DNA of 64,000 bases. It comes from Ramlibacter aurantiacus. Its GTDB lineage: Bacteria; Pseudomonadota; Gammaproteobacteria; Burkholderiales; Burkholderiaceae_C. Below the pieces are notes generated by a model that was not told where the DNA came from, did no database searches, and saw only the letters and a list, made by a program, of their open reading frames with translations. Within the stretch, counting starts at the first letter, position 1, and each line of letters begins with the position of its first letter. The position numbers were made by a program, and so were the translations under genes. The stretch covers positions 1 to 64,000 of the forward strand of contig NZ_JAEQNA010000001.1 in NCBI RefSeq assembly GCF_016722895.1, read 5' to 3'. Positions 32,684 to 41,598 of the stretch are shown here, in pieces.

Positions 32684-34009
32684 TCAGCGGTGGCGAAGCA
32701 CGGCCCGCACCCGGCCTGGGGCTTCGCTGTCGTACTCGAGCGCCAGCCCGTGCACCTCGGCGATGCGGCGGGCGATCGACACGCCCAGTCCGCTGCCTGA
32801 TTCCTGTTGCCCCGCCGGGCGGGTGAATCGTGCGCCCAGCTGGGACAGCGTCTCGGGTGCCGCCCCGGGTGCTTCGTTTTCCACCTCGATCGACCCGCGT
32901 TGCATGCGCAGGGTGACGGTGCTGCCCTGCGGCGCATAGCGGGCCGCGTTGTCCACGAGGTTGCGCAACAAAGCCGCGACCCATTCGGTGTCGCCAAGCA
33001 GCGGCAGTGCCGGCCGGTCCGCTGGCGGCCACTCGCAGGCCAGTTCGATGCGCCTGCGGCGCAAGAGCGGCAACACGTCGTTGACCACCTGTTCGACCGC
33101 GGCGCGCCAGTCGACCTCGGTGGTGAGGCGCGCCGCATCGGCGGCATCCGCGCGTGACAGGGTCAGCAGCTGCGTCACCAGTCGCTCGAGCCGGTCGAGG
33201 CCGCCCTCGAACTTGGCCTCGGCCAGCTGCCGCTGCGGCCCCTGCAGCTGGCGCAGCACGTCCCACTGCATCCGGAGGAAGGCGATCGGCGTGCGCAGTT
33301 CGTGCGCCGCGTCGGCGGTGAATCGGCGCTCACGCGCCAGCAACTCGGAGATGCGCGAGAACAGGCCGTCCATGGCCGTCACCAAGGGCCGCAGTTCGGC
33401 CGGCACGGAGCGGGCTGGGAGGGGCGCGAGGTCGTCCGCCCGGCGCTGCGCCAGCTGGCGGGACAAAGTGTTCAACGGCGAAAGCGCCCGTCGCACGCCC
33501 CAGGCCATGGCGGCCAGCAGGACGGGCAGCATCAGCAGCCACGGCACCAGCTGGCTCAGGACGAGCCCGCTGACCACCTCGTCGCGCTCGGCGGCCTTCT
33601 GCCCGGCGGCGACCTGGCGCGACGAATCCGCGGCCTGCAGGTAGTACACCCGCCAGCGCTCGCCGCCGATGGTGTCCTCGACGAAGCCGGAAGCCGCCGG
33701 CAGGCGGCGCAACTGCGCGCCTTCGCGGTCGTTGGCCAGCAGCCGGCCCTGGGCGTCCCACACCGCGACGGCCAGGTCGCGCAGGTCCGCCGAGCCGGCA
33801 TCGCGCGAGGGCCGGACGGGGGGCGGTGCCTGCGCCACCGAGGGGGATGCGACACTGGCCTGCAGTTGCCGGGCCAGCCGGATCAGTTCGGTGTCGAACA
33901 GCTCGTCCACCTCGTGCCGGGTGCGGTCCAGCGAAAACGCGAATGCGAGCGCCCAGACCAGGGGGGCGCACACAGCCAGGTACAGCATGAGGCGGCGCTG
34001 CAGGCTCAC
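32684..34009 (-). CDS. Two-component sensor histidine kinase (QseC/PmrB-like)
   Basis: The 441-residue inner-membrane kinase has two membrane helices (residues about 8-26 and 153-171), a roughly 125-residue periplasmic region and a HAMP-like linker. The H box FTADAAHELRTPIAFLR has the phospho-acceptor His236. The N box is LVDNAARYAPQG and the G box is GSGLGVSIARRIAE. The start is taken as GTG 34009, which overlaps the regulator stop (GTGA) and has GAGGG upstream; a TTG at 34024 would be less usual. It is convergent with the five-gene operon, ending 12 bp from it. Its ligand is unknown. Confidence 0.88.
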   Translation of the reverse strand: MSLQRRLMLYLAVCAPLVWALAFAFSLDRTRHEVDELFDTELIRLARQLQASVASPSVAQAPPPVRPSRDAGSADLRDLAVAVWDAQGRLLANDREGAQLRRLPAASGFVEDTIGGERWRVYYLQAADSSRQVAAGQKAAERDEVVSGLVLSQLVPWLLMLPVLLAAMAWGVRRALSPLNTLSRQLAQRRADDLAPLPARSVPAELRPLVTAMDGLFSRISELLARERRFTADAAHELRTPIAFLRMQWDVLRQLQGPQRQLAEAKFEGGLDRLERLVTQLLTLSRADAADAARLTTEVDWRAAVEQVVNDVLPLLRRRRIELACEWPPADRPALPLLGDTEWVAALLRNLVDNAARYAPQGSTVTLRMQRGSIEVENEAPGAAPETLSQLGARFTRPAGQQESGSGLGVSIARRIAEVHGLALEYDSEAPGRVRAVLRHR

Positions 34010-34680
34010 GGCTCGCCCTCGCAAGAGCCGATGGCGTAGCCCACGCCGCGCACCGTCCGCACCGCGCTGGCGTCGATCTTGCGGCGCAGGTGATGCACAT
34101 GCACCTCCAGCACGTTGCCCTCCGGCTCGGCCCCGCTCCAGTCATAGAGCTTGTCCTGCAGGTGGGCCTTGGACAGCACGCGATCGGGCTGCGACAGCAG
34201 CACCTCGAGCAGCGCGGCCTCGCGCGCAGTGAGCTGGACGGGCTCGCCCCGCCAACGTACCGCACGCGAAGCGGGGTCGAACTCGAGCAGGCCATGCCGC
34301 CACACCGGCTGCGCCCGGCCCGAGGATCGCCGCTGGACCGCGCGCAGCCGAGCCGACAGTTCGTCCAGCGCGAGGGGCTTGACGAGGTAGTCGTCGGCCC
34401 CCGCATCGAGCCCCTCGACCCGCTGCTCGACGGCGTCGCGCGCGGTGAGGATCAGCACCGGCAGTTGGAGCCTGCGTGAGCGCCAGCGTCGCAGCCACAG
34501 CAGGCCGTCCCCGCCCGGCAGGCCGAGGTCGAGCACCGCGCCGTCGTAGGGCGCCGCAGCCAAGGCGGCATCGGCCTGCTGCCCGTCGTGGAACCAGTCC
34601 ACGGCGTGCCCGCGCTGGCGCAGGCCCGTGGCGAGTGCGTCGCCCAGCGGCAGGTCGTCTTCGATGATGAGGATGCGCAT
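34006..34680 (-). CDS. Two-component response regulator (OmpR/QseB-like)
   Basis: The 224-residue regulator has a receiver domain with acidic pocket Asp8-Asp9, the phospho-acceptor Asp51 in AVLDLGLPGGDG and the LVKPL lysine. A winged-helix DNA-binding domain follows (VQLTAREAALLEVLLSQPDRVLSKAHLQDKLYDW and VHVHHLRRKI). Overall it looks like the QseB/PmrA branch. The ATG at 34680 gives the family N-terminus MRILIIEDDLPLGDAL. It overlaps the kinase gene. The CTTAAT palindrome at 28374-28390, ahead of the adjacent five-gene operon, is a fitting target. Confidence 0.9.
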   Translation of the reverse strand: MRILIIEDDLPLGDALATGLRQRGHAVDWFHDGQQADAALAAAPYDGAVLDLGLPGGDGLLWLRRWRSRRLQLPVLILTARDAVEQRVEGLDAGADDYLVKPLALDELSARLRAVQRRSSGRAQPVWRHGLLEFDPASRAVRWRGEPVQLTAREAALLEVLLSQPDRVLSKAHLQDKLYDWSGAEPEGNVLEVHVHHLRRKIDASAVRTVRGVGYAIGSCEGEP

Positions 34681-34779
34681 GCGGTGGTGGCGGAGTATGC
34701 ATGGGGCGTGCCGGCGCAGCATCTCCGCGTCTTCCTATGGCAAGGTGCCTGCCCTGCGTGCAAGAAGAAGGAACACCTC

Positions 34780-35241
34780 GTGACCTCCACCGACATGTAT
34801 TTCGAGGACTTCCAGGTCGGCGAGGTGCACACCTCGCCCACGCTGGAGATGACGGCCGACCTCATCGTGCAGTTCGCCCGCGTGTACGACCCCCAGCCCT
34901 TCCACCTGGACCGCGACGCGGCCGGCCAATCCGTGTTCGGCGGGCTGGTGGCCGGCGGTTTCCAGACGGCGGCGCTGACCTGGGCGCTGGCGCTGCGCAC
35001 GGGCATGTTCGATCGCTGTGCCGTCGCCGGCCTGGGCGTGGACCGGCTTCGCTGGCATGCGCCGGTGCGCGAGGGCGACGTGGTGCGCGCCGTGTTCTGG
35101 CTGCTCGACGGCCGCCCCTCGAACTCGCGACCCGGTGTGGCGGTGTCGCGGTTCGCCTACGAGATCCGCAACCAGCGGGATGAACTGCTGTTGAGCCTGG
35201 AGATGTCGCAGCTGCTGAAGATGCGTCCGGCGGGCGCCTGA
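34780..35241 (+). CDS. MaoC-like dehydratase/hot-dog fold protein
   Basis: The 153-residue hot-dog protein has YFEDFQVGEVHTSPTLEMTADLIVQFARVYDPQPFHLD, the R-hydratase-type motif with Asp and His, then FGGLVAGGFQTAALTWALAL. It fits (R)-specific enoyl-CoA hydratase/MaoC acyl dehydratase proteins. The GTG at 34780 is chosen because AAGGA lies about 8 bp upstream; an ATG at 34795 would also work. It is convergent with the thiolase-like gene, 16 bp apart, and divergent from the response regulator. It may take part in acyl-CoA metabolism; the substrate is not known. Confidence 0.85.
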   Translation: MTSTDMYFEDFQVGEVHTSPTLEMTADLIVQFARVYDPQPFHLDRDAAGQSVFGGLVAGGFQTAALTWALALRTGMFDRCAVAGLGVDRLRWHAPVREGDVVRAVFWLLDGRPSNSRPGVAVSRFAYEIRNQRDELLLSLEMSQLLKMRPAGA

Positions 35242-35257
35242 GCGGGCGCCACTCGCC

Positions 35258-36484
35258 TCAGCCGCGCGGCGTGTCGCGCACCTCGAGTACCAGCGCCATG
35301 CCGGTGTCGCCGGCGGCGCAGCCCTGGAACAGGCCCACGCCGCCGCCCCGGATCACCAGTTCCTCGATCAGCTCGATGACCAGCCGCATGCCGGTGGAGC
35401 CCTGCGGGTGCCCGTAGATGAGCGAGCAACCGTAGTTGTTCATCTTGTCGGGCTGCACACCGAATTCGCGCGAGAACACCAGGTCGTTCACGGCGAACGG
35501 GTTGTGCGACTTGATGGCCTGGACATGGGTGATGTCGAGGCCTGCCATGTCCAGCGCCGAACGTGAGGCTTTCACCGGCGCGGCCGGCATGTAGGCCTTG
35601 CGCTCGCGCGACTGGCCCACGCCGAGAATGCGGATCTCGATGTCGGGGCGGCTGGTGAATTCGGCGAAGCGCTCGCGCTTGACCAGCAGCATGCCGGCGT
35701 TGCCGTCGGCCGGATGCGTCTGCGCGCCATAGGTGACCGTGCCGCCCTCGACCACCGGCTTGAGCTTGTCCAGCGCCTCGCGCGTGGTGTCGAACACGCC
35801 CACGTCACCGTCGATGGTTTCGCCGCTGGGCTTGCGAAAGGCCGGATCGGGCACCTCGAAGGGCAGCGTCATGTAGCGGCGCTGGAAGGCGCGTTCGTCC
35901 GCCAGGGCCGCGCGGTATTGCTCGTAGCGCATCAGCACCAGTTCGTGCTGCTCCGACAGGCTGATCTTCCAGTCGCGGGCACAGTTTTCCGCCGTCTGCA
36001 CCATGGCGACGCGCGCATGGGGGTCTTCACGGAAGTTGTCGAGGATCCAGTTCTCGATCTGCGGTGCGCCGCCGGGCCCGCGGGGGTTGGGGTAGGTGAC
36101 CACCGGCGTGTTCGAGGTGCGGTCGCAGGTGACCACCAGCGTGACGGCGCTCTCATGGGTCTGGATCGCCGAGGCCGCCGCGGCGATGCAGCGGGCGCTG
36201 GTGGCGCAGGCCTGCGCGATGGTCGGGCCCGAGATGTGTTCGGAACCCATCAGCGACATCAGCCAGGGGGCGCCCCAGAAAGATTTCTCCTGGGGAACCG
36301 TGGTGCCGAGCACGGCCGTGTCGATGGACGAGACGGAAATCTTCTTGCGCTCCAGCACTTTGCGGGCCGTGTCCGCCGCGAAGCGGATGCTGTGCAGGTC
36401 CGCGAAACTGGTCTGCCAGCGGCAGAAAGGTGTGGACCAGTACGCCCCGTAGGGGATGCGCACTTCGGCGAAGTCCTGGCTCAT
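35258..36484 (-). CDS. Thiolase-fold protein (acetyl-CoA acetyltransferase/SCP-x-like)
   Basis: The 408-residue thiolase-superfamily enzyme has the nucleophile Cys93 in IAQACATSARCIAAA. The histidine is in CSLIYGHPQGSTGMRLVIELIEEL and the second cysteine in LFQGCAAGDTGMALVLE. The NHF motif reads AIKSHNPFAVND. It is closer to the lipid-transfer/SCP-x-type thiolases than to degradative FadA. GGAG precedes the ATG at 36484. It probably carries out a C-C bond forming or cleaving step on an acyl-CoA. The facing MaoC protein may share its substrate class. Confidence 0.85.
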   Translation of the reverse strand: MSQDFAEVRIPYGAYWSTPFCRWQTSFADLHSIRFAADTARKVLERKKISVSSIDTAVLGTTVPQEKSFWGAPWLMSLMGSEHISGPTIAQACATSARCIAAAASAIQTHESAVTLVVTCDRTSNTPVVTYPNPRGPGGAPQIENWILDNFREDPHARVAMVQTAENCARDWKISLSEQHELVLMRYEQYRAALADERAFQRRYMTLPFEVPDPAFRKPSGETIDGDVGVFDTTREALDKLKPVVEGGTVTYGAQTHPADGNAGMLLVKRERFAEFTSRPDIEIRILGVGQSRERKAYMPAAPVKASRSALDMAGLDITHVQAIKSHNPFAVNDLVFSREFGVQPDKMNNYGCSLIYGHPQGSTGMRLVIELIEELVIRGGGVGLFQGCAAGDTGMALVLEVRDTPRG

Positions 36485-36708
36485 GGCGGCTCCGGAAAGA
36501 GGGTGGCACTCGAACGGCCATGATAAAGACCGTCCGGCGCAAGCCCGACCGCATGGCCGACGCCTCGAGCCGCCCGAGCCCACGTCCGGTCGAGTTCCCG
36601 GGCGACGCCCGCGCGGGAGATGCTCGCACGCACGGTGCGGCACGCGCCGACAGCCCGGCTGCGCCATCGCGGGGATCATGGACTCATTCAAAACAGAAGG
36701 AGTTCCTC

Positions 36709-37029
36709 ATGATCGATCGCAAATTTGCACTCGTCGGCATCGTCTCTGCCAGCCTGTTCGGCCTGGCCGCCTGCGACGTGGAGAAGACCCAGTCCGGCAA
36801 CATCGACCTGCCGAAGTACGAGGTCACCAAGACGCAAGAGGGTGAGGTCACCGTGCCCAAGTACGACGTGCGCGGCCCGGACGTGGAGGTGCGCCGTGAA
36901 GAGCGCCAGGTGACCATTCCCGACGTGGACGTCGATGTGAAGAAGCGGCAGGAAACCGTGACCGTGCCGACCATTGACGTGACGACCCCCTCCGAGCGCG
37001 ACGCCCAGCGCCAGATGGGCAATCGTTGA
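36709..37029 (+). CDS. Small lipoprotein with repeated (V/I)P-x-x-(D/E)V units
   Basis: The 106-residue protein has AGAAGGAG ahead of the ATG and a lipobox FGLAAC, so Cys22 should be acylated and the protein anchored to a membrane. The mature part contains four similar units, LPKYEV, VPKYDV, IPDVDV and VPTIDV, separated by 9-15 charged residues. That pattern is typical of beta-strand repeats. No family name is recognised with certainty. It lies alone between divergent genes. A structural or stress-related envelope role is plausible but not shown. Confidence 0.75.
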   Translation: MIDRKFALVGIVSASLFGLAACDVEKTQSGNIDLPKYEVTKTQEGEVTVPKYDVRGPDVEVRREERQVTIPDVDVDVKKRQETVTVPTIDVTTPSERDAQRQMGNR

Positions 37030-37111
37030 ACATGAGCGGGGTAGCGGAGCCCGGTGGGGCTGGCGCCCCGCGTCGATTACATAAGGTTACGGCGCGCGCC
37101 ACCCGGAAACA

Positions 37112-37924
37112 ATGCCGCCCATACTGGGCCGCATGAACGCCGTGCCCACCTCCCCGGACGCCTTGGGCGACCCCGAGTTTTCATCGGCCTTGCCCAAGGG
37201 GTTGTCTGCTGGTGTCCCGGAACGCGTGGCGCCGCCCGTGCTGGCACTCGGCACACGCTCCGTCCTTCAAGTGATCCTTGGCATCGCGGCCGTGCTTCTC
37301 GCCCTGCATCTGCTGGCGGTGTGGAGCTACCTGGCCGACTGGCGCTTTCCCGCACGGGACAAGTTCTATTTCGATGCCGAGAACAACATCCCGACCGTGT
37401 TCTCATCGGCGATCCTGCTGTTCGCCGGATTACTGCTGTGCTGGATCACGGCCATCAAGCGACAGCAGGCCGATCCGTTTCGCTGGCGGTGGGCCGGGCT
37501 GGCCGCGCTGTTTCTGGCCCTGGCAGTGGATGAATCCGCCTCGCTCCACGAGTTGCTGATCCAGCCGCTGCGCACGGCCTACCAGCTCACCGGGTGGCTG
37601 CGCTTCCCGTGGGTGATCGCCGGGGGCACGTTCGCCATCGTCTTCGCCGTGGTGTACCTGCGCTTCCTCATGCACCTTCCGCCGGCCACTCGACGCTGGT
37701 TCATCCTGGCAGGCCTGATGTACGTGGGTGGCGCCGTCGGCATGGAAATGGTCGGGGGGCATGTGTTCATGGAGGAGGGCACCCCGGACCGCACGCTGGT
37801 GCCCTACATGATCGCGATGACGCTGGAGGAAAGCCTGGAAATCAGCGGGGCCGCGTTGTTCGTGGCGGCGCTGCTGCAGTACCTGAGCGGCATGTCGGCC
37901 CGGTTGCGCGTCGTGGTGGACTGA
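37112..37924 (+). CDS. Multi-pass membrane protein, function unknown
   Basis: The 270-residue protein has an N-terminal soluble part of about 50 residues and then roughly six membrane segments (VILGIAAVLLALHLLAVWSY, a strand-like FSSAILLFAGLLLCWI, LAALFLALAVDE, IAGGTFAIVFAVVYLRFL, FILAGLMYVGGAVGMEMVGG, and a C-terminal helix). Acidic residues inside the helices (VDESASLHE, EMVGGHVFMEE, TLEESLEI) are notable and could bind a cation or heme. The ATG at 37112 has GGAAACA ahead; the ATG at 37133 is an alternative. No transporter signature is seen. Confidence 0.7.
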   Translation: MPPILGRMNAVPTSPDALGDPEFSSALPKGLSAGVPERVAPPVLALGTRSVLQVILGIAAVLLALHLLAVWSYLADWRFPARDKFYFDAENNIPTVFSSAILLFAGLLLCWITAIKRQQADPFRWRWAGLAALFLALAVDESASLHELLIQPLRTAYQLTGWLRFPWVIAGGTFAIVFAVVYLRFLMHLPPATRRWFILAGLMYVGGAVGMEMVGGHVFMEEGTPDRTLVPYMIAMTLEESLEISGAALFVAALLQYLSGMSARLRVVVD

Positions 37925-38291
37925 GCGGCCCAAGGGTCACTGTCAGGCTTGACGCCGGGGTCGAAGGTTTCGCCAAACGGGTTTGCATAATCCGGCCGCA
38001 CTAAGCGGAGGAATCAAATGCAGCAAAAAGAATTCTCACGGCAGCGCAAGGACGGCACCTGCACCAAGCCACGCCCATGGCGCGAGCCGCATCCCGCCTC
38101 ACGGGCCAAGGGTTGAGGAGGTGCGGACGGCCGGCTCTCGCAGAGTCCTTCGCCCTGTGGACCGGCAGCCGCCCCGGCCGTGAACCCAAGCCCGCACTCA
38201 TGCCGTCCGGGCGCCGGGCGTGAAAAGCACCGCGAATTTCATACACTTGCCGGCTTGCTTTTCTTCTCCAGCCCCTCGCCCGGGCCCTCCC
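37925..38291. other. Intergenic stretch before the decarboxylase
   Basis: This 367-bp gap holds a CATAAT element at 37986-37991 that could be a -10 box (no good -35 was found), and the candidate small ORF at 38018-38116. The remaining sequence, about 175 bp before the decarboxylase start, shows nothing recognisable. There is no clear terminator after the membrane-protein gene. Confidence 0.5.
38018..38116 (+). CDS. Candidate 32-residue basic small protein
   Basis: The ATG at 38018 is preceded by GCGGAGGAATCAA, an excellent ribosome-binding site, and CATAAT at 37986-37991 could be the -10 of a promoter. The frame encodes 32 residues, MQQKEFSRQRKDGTCTKPRP followed by WREP and a short basic tail. 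The composition is rich in Arg/Lys/Pro with a single Cys, and no membrane segment is present. It lies 175 bp upstream of the decarboxylase in a different frame, so it is not that gene's start. It could be a real small protein or a leader peptide. Conservation in relatives was not testable here. Confidence 0.5.
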   Translation: MQQKEFSRQRKDGTCTKPRPWREPHPASRAKG

Positions 38292-40556
38292 ATGAAATTT
38301 CGCTTTCCCATCGTCATCATCGACGAAGACTTCCGCTCGGAGAACAGCTCGGGCCTGGGCATCCGGGCACTGGCCCAAGCCATCGAGGCTGAAGGGTTCG
38401 AGGTGCTGGGCGTGACCAGCTATGGCGACCTGTCGCAGTTCGCCCAGCAGCAAAGCCGCGCCAGTGCCTTCATCCTCTCGATCGACGACGAGGAGTTCAC
38501 CCAGGGCCCCGAGCTCGGGCCGGCGGTGCTGAGGTTGCGCGGGTTCATCCAGGAGGTGCGGCGCAAGAACAGCGACGTGCCGCTGTACATCTACGGAGAG
38601 ACCAAGACCGCGCGGCACCTGCCCAACGACATCCTGCGCGAGCTGCACGGTTTCATCCACACCTTCGAGGACACGCCCGAGTTCGTGGCCCGGCACATCA
38701 TCCGCGAGGCCAAGAGCTACCTCGAAGGCGTCCAGCCGCCGTTCTTCAAGGCGCTGCTCGACTACGCCGAAGATGGCTCCTACTCGTGGCACTGCCCCGG
38801 CCATTCGGGTGGCGTCGCCTTTCTCAAGAGCCCTATCGGCCAGATGTTCCACCAGTTCTTCGGCGAGAACATGCTGCGCGCCGACGTCTGCAATGCGGTG
38901 GACGAGCTGGGCCAGCTGCTGGACCACACCGGCCCGGTGGCGGCCAGCGAGCGCAATGCGGCGCGCATCTTCAACGCCGACCACTGCTTCTTCGTCACCA
39001 ACGGCACGTCCACTTCCAACAAGATGGTGTGGCACCACACGGTGGCGCCAGGGGACGTGGTGGTGGTGGACCGCAACTGCCACAAGTCGGTGCTGCACTC
39101 GATCATCATGACTGGGGCCGTTCCCGTGTTCATGAAGCCCACCCGCAACCACTACGGGATCATCGGGCCCATCCCGCAAAGCGAGTTCGATCCCGCGGTG
39201 ATCAAGGCCAAGATCCGGGCCAACCCGCTGCTGCAGGGGGTGGACGCCGATGCGGTCAAGCCGCGGGTGATGACGCTCACGCAGTCCACCTACGACGGGG
39301 TGCTGTACAACACCGAGACCATCAAGGGCATGCTCGATGGCTACGTGGACACGCTGCATTTCGACGAGGCCTGGCTGCCGCACGCCGCCTTCCATCCGTT
39401 CTATGGCTCTTACCACGCGATGGGCAAGCGCCGCGCGCGGCCCAAGGAGTCGCTGACCTTCGCGACCCAGTCCACCCACAAGCTGCTGGCCGGCATCAGC
39501 CAGGCCAGCCATGTGCTGGTGCAGGATTCGCAGAATCGCAAGCTGGATCGGCATCTGTTCAACGAGGCGTACCTGATGCACACCTCGACGAGCCCGCAGT
39601 ACTCGATCATCGCGAGCTGCGACGTCGCCGCGGCCATGATGGAGCCGCCCGGCGGCACTGCGCTGGTGGAAGAGAGCATTCTGGAGGCGCTCGATTTCCG
39701 CCGCGCGATGCGCAAGGTCGACGAAGACTACGGCCAGGACTGGTGGTTCAAGGTGTGGGGCCCCGATCGCCTGGTGGAAGAGGGCATCGGCCGCGCGGAC
39801 GACTGGATCATCAAGGGCGAATCGCGTGCGGCCCAGTGGCACGGCTTTGGCAAGCTGGCCGAAGGCTTCAACATGCTCGACCCGATCAAGTCGACCATCG
39901 TGACCCCGGGGCTGGACCTCAATGGCAAGTTCGCCAAGACCGGCATCCCGGCTTCGATCGTCACGCGCTTCCTGGCCGAGCACGGGATCATCGTCGAGAA
40001 GACCGGCCTCTACAGCTTCTTCATCATGTTCACCATCGGCATCACCAAGGGCCGCTGGAACACCATGCTCACGGCGCTGCAGCAGTTCAAGGACGACTAC
40101 GAGCGCAACCAGCCGATGTGGCGCATCCTGCCCGAGTTCTGCCAGGTGTACCCGCGTTATGAGCGCATGGGCCTGGCCGACCTGTGCCAGCATGTGCACG
40201 AGCTTTACGCCAAGTACGACATCGCCCGGCTCACCACCGAGATGTACCTGTCGGACCTGACCCCGGCCATGAAGCCCAGCGATGCCTTCGCCCATATCGC
40301 GCACCGCCGCACCGAGCGGGTGGAGATCGATCTGCTCGAGGGCCGCATCACCACGTCGCTGGTCACGCCGTATCCGCCCGGCATCCCGCTGCTGATCCCC
40401 GGCGAGGTCTTCAACAAGAAGATCGTCGACTACCTGAAGTTCTCGCGCGAGTTCAACGCCCAGTGCCCGGGCTTCGAGACCGACATCCACGGCCTGGTGG
40501 AGGAGGTCGGCGACGACGGCGTCGCGCGCTTCTACGCCGATTGCGTCAAGGTCTGA
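38292..40556 (+). CDS. Orn/Lys/Arg decarboxylase, PLP-dependent
   Basis: The 754-residue protein belongs to the large group III amino-acid decarboxylases (biodegradative and biosynthetic Lys/Orn/Arg). An N-terminal wing domain (FPIVIIDEDFRSENSSGLGI to about 130) precedes the PLP domain. FVTNGTSTSNKMVWHHTV is the PLP-phosphate block, LHFDEAWLPHAAFHPFY has the Asp and His of the cofactor site, and QSTHKLLAG holds the Schiff-base lysine, Lys397. The C-terminal domain ends after TPYPPGIPLLIPGE. The start at 38292 is the first ATG with a family-like N-terminus. The product would be a polyamine; lysine, ornithine or arginine specificity is not readable here. Confidence 0.92.
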   Translation: MKFRFPIVIIDEDFRSENSSGLGIRALAQAIEAEGFEVLGVTSYGDLSQFAQQQSRASAFILSIDDEEFTQGPELGPAVLRLRGFIQEVRRKNSDVPLYIYGETKTARHLPNDILRELHGFIHTFEDTPEFVARHIIREAKSYLEGVQPPFFKALLDYAEDGSYSWHCPGHSGGVAFLKSPIGQMFHQFFGENMLRADVCNAVDELGQLLDHTGPVAASERNAARIFNADHCFFVTNGTSTSNKMVWHHTVAPGDVVVVDRNCHKSVLHSIIMTGAVPVFMKPTRNHYGIIGPIPQSEFDPAVIKAKIRANPLLQGVDADAVKPRVMTLTQSTYDGVLYNTETIKGMLDGYVDTLHFDEAWLPHAAFHPFYGSYHAMGKRRARPKESLTFATQSTHKLLAGISQASHVLVQDSQNRKLDRHLFNEAYLMHTSTSPQYSIIASCDVAAAMMEPPGGTALVEESILEALDFRRAMRKVDEDYGQDWWFKVWGPDRLVEEGIGRADDWIIKGESRAAQWHGFGKLAEGFNMLDPIKSTIVTPGLDLNGKFAKTGIPASIVTRFLAEHGIIVEKTGLYSFFIMFTIGITKGRWNTMLTALQQFKDDYERNQPMWRILPEFCQVYPRYERMGLADLCQHVHELYAKYDIARLTTEMYLSDLTPAMKPSDAFAHIAHRRTERVEIDLLEGRITTSLVTPYPPGIPLLIPGEVFNKKIVDYLKFSREFNAQCPGFETDIHGLVEEVGDDGVARFYADCVKV

Positions 40557-40763
40557 GAAGCTGTGAACGGATCCGTCGCGCCCGCTCCGACCGCCAGCAC
40601 GCGGTCACTCGGCGTTGCAAATGCTCGCCATAGCCCGGGCGCTGGCTGCGCTTTACGCCTTGATTGGCCCCGTCCTGGCGGCCTTCTCGGACGCGCCGCA
40701 TTCATTCACAGCGTCTGAGGCAGGCCGCGGCGCTCGATGGCAAGCGCACGCGGCCGCATCGCC

Positions 40764-41555
40764 TTATTCCGACGGTTCGGCGATGCCGCCCACCACCTGG
40801 CTGAAGCCGCCGTCCACGTAGGTGATCTCGGCGGTGACGCCGCCGGCGAGGTCGGACAGCAGGAAGGCCGCCACGTTGCCGACGTCATCGATCGTGATGT
40901 TGCGGCGGATGGGTGCCGTGTCCGCCACCACGTTCAGGATCTTGCCGAAACCCTTGATGCCGCTGGCGGCCAGCGTCTTGATGGGGCCGGCGCTGATGCC
41001 GTTGACCCGCGTGCCGCGCGGGCCCAGCGTCTCGGCCAGGTAGCGCACCGACGCCTCGAGGGAGGCCTTGGCCAGGCCCATGGTGTTGTAGTTGGGGACC
41101 ACGCGCACCGCACCCAGGTACGTCAAGGTCAGCAGGGACGACTTGTCGTTGAGGTAGGGCAGGGCCGCCTTGGCCATGGCCGGGAAGCTGTAGGCACTGA
41201 TGTCGTGGGCGATGCGGAACGCCTCGCGCGACAGGCCGTCGAGCAGATTGCCGGCGATCGCCTCGCGGGGGGCGTAGCCGATGGCGTGGACGAAGCCATC
41301 GAACTTGGGCCAGTGGGCCGACAGGTCGGTAAAAAGTCGCTCGATCTGCTGGTCATCGCCCACATCGCAATCGAATACCAGTTTGGAATCGAACTCCGCG
41401 GCGAATTCGGTGATCCGATCGCGGAACCGCTCGCCCACATAGCTGAAGGCCAGCTCTGCCCCTTGTGCCCGGCAAGCCCGTGCGATGCCATAGGCAATCG
41501 AACGATTCGACAAAACGCCGGTGATCAGCAATTTCTTCCCAACCAGGAAGCCCAT
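40764..41555 (-). CDS. fabI: Enoyl-ACP reductase FabI
   Basis: The 263-residue NADH-dependent enoyl-ACP reductase performs the last step of each fatty-acid elongation round. LLITGVLSNRSIAYGIARA is the FabI cofactor loop. The active-site Tyr-x6-Lys appears as YNTMGLAKASLEASVRYLA, and DISAYSFPAMAKAALP carries the outer tyrosine. GGAGGG lies upstream of the ATG at 41555; the longer open frame overlaps the divergent yejA promoter and has no ribosome site. Only 43 bp separate its start from the divergent yejA start. Confidence 0.95.
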   Translation of the reverse strand: MGFLVGKKLLITGVLSNRSIAYGIARACRAQGAELAFSYVGERFRDRITEFAAEFDSKLVFDCDVGDDQQIERLFTDLSAHWPKFDGFVHAIGYAPREAIAGNLLDGLSREAFRIAHDISAYSFPAMAKAALPYLNDKSSLLTLTYLGAVRVVPNYNTMGLAKASLEASVRYLAETLGPRGTRVNGISAGPIKTLAASGIKGFGKILNVVADTAPIRRNITIDDVGNVAAFLLSDLAGGVTAEITYVDGGFSQVVGGIAEPSE

Positions 41556-41598
41556 GGAACGCCCTCCGAATAGAAGCAAAACTCGGCAGAATTGTCGC

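Noticed and set aside
37051..37075. GC-rich hairpin after the lipoprotein gene as terminator
   Set aside because: The stem is about 5 bp and no T run follows, so support is insufficient.
37085..37090. Another GTAACC hexamer (minus strand) near the lipoprotein gene
   Set aside because: The sequence 16 bp further is GGGC, not CGAC, and no gene start follows on that strand.
37949..37991. TTGACG and CATAAT as a promoter before the small ORF
   Set aside because: The spacer is 31 bp, too long for a sigma-70 promoter. Only the -10-like box is kept as a weak indication.
38001..40490. 829-codon minus-strand frame opposite the amino-acid decarboxylase
   Set aside because: The decarboxylase has a PLP lysine and full domain order. 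The antisense frame is compositionally odd and starts within the opposite gene.
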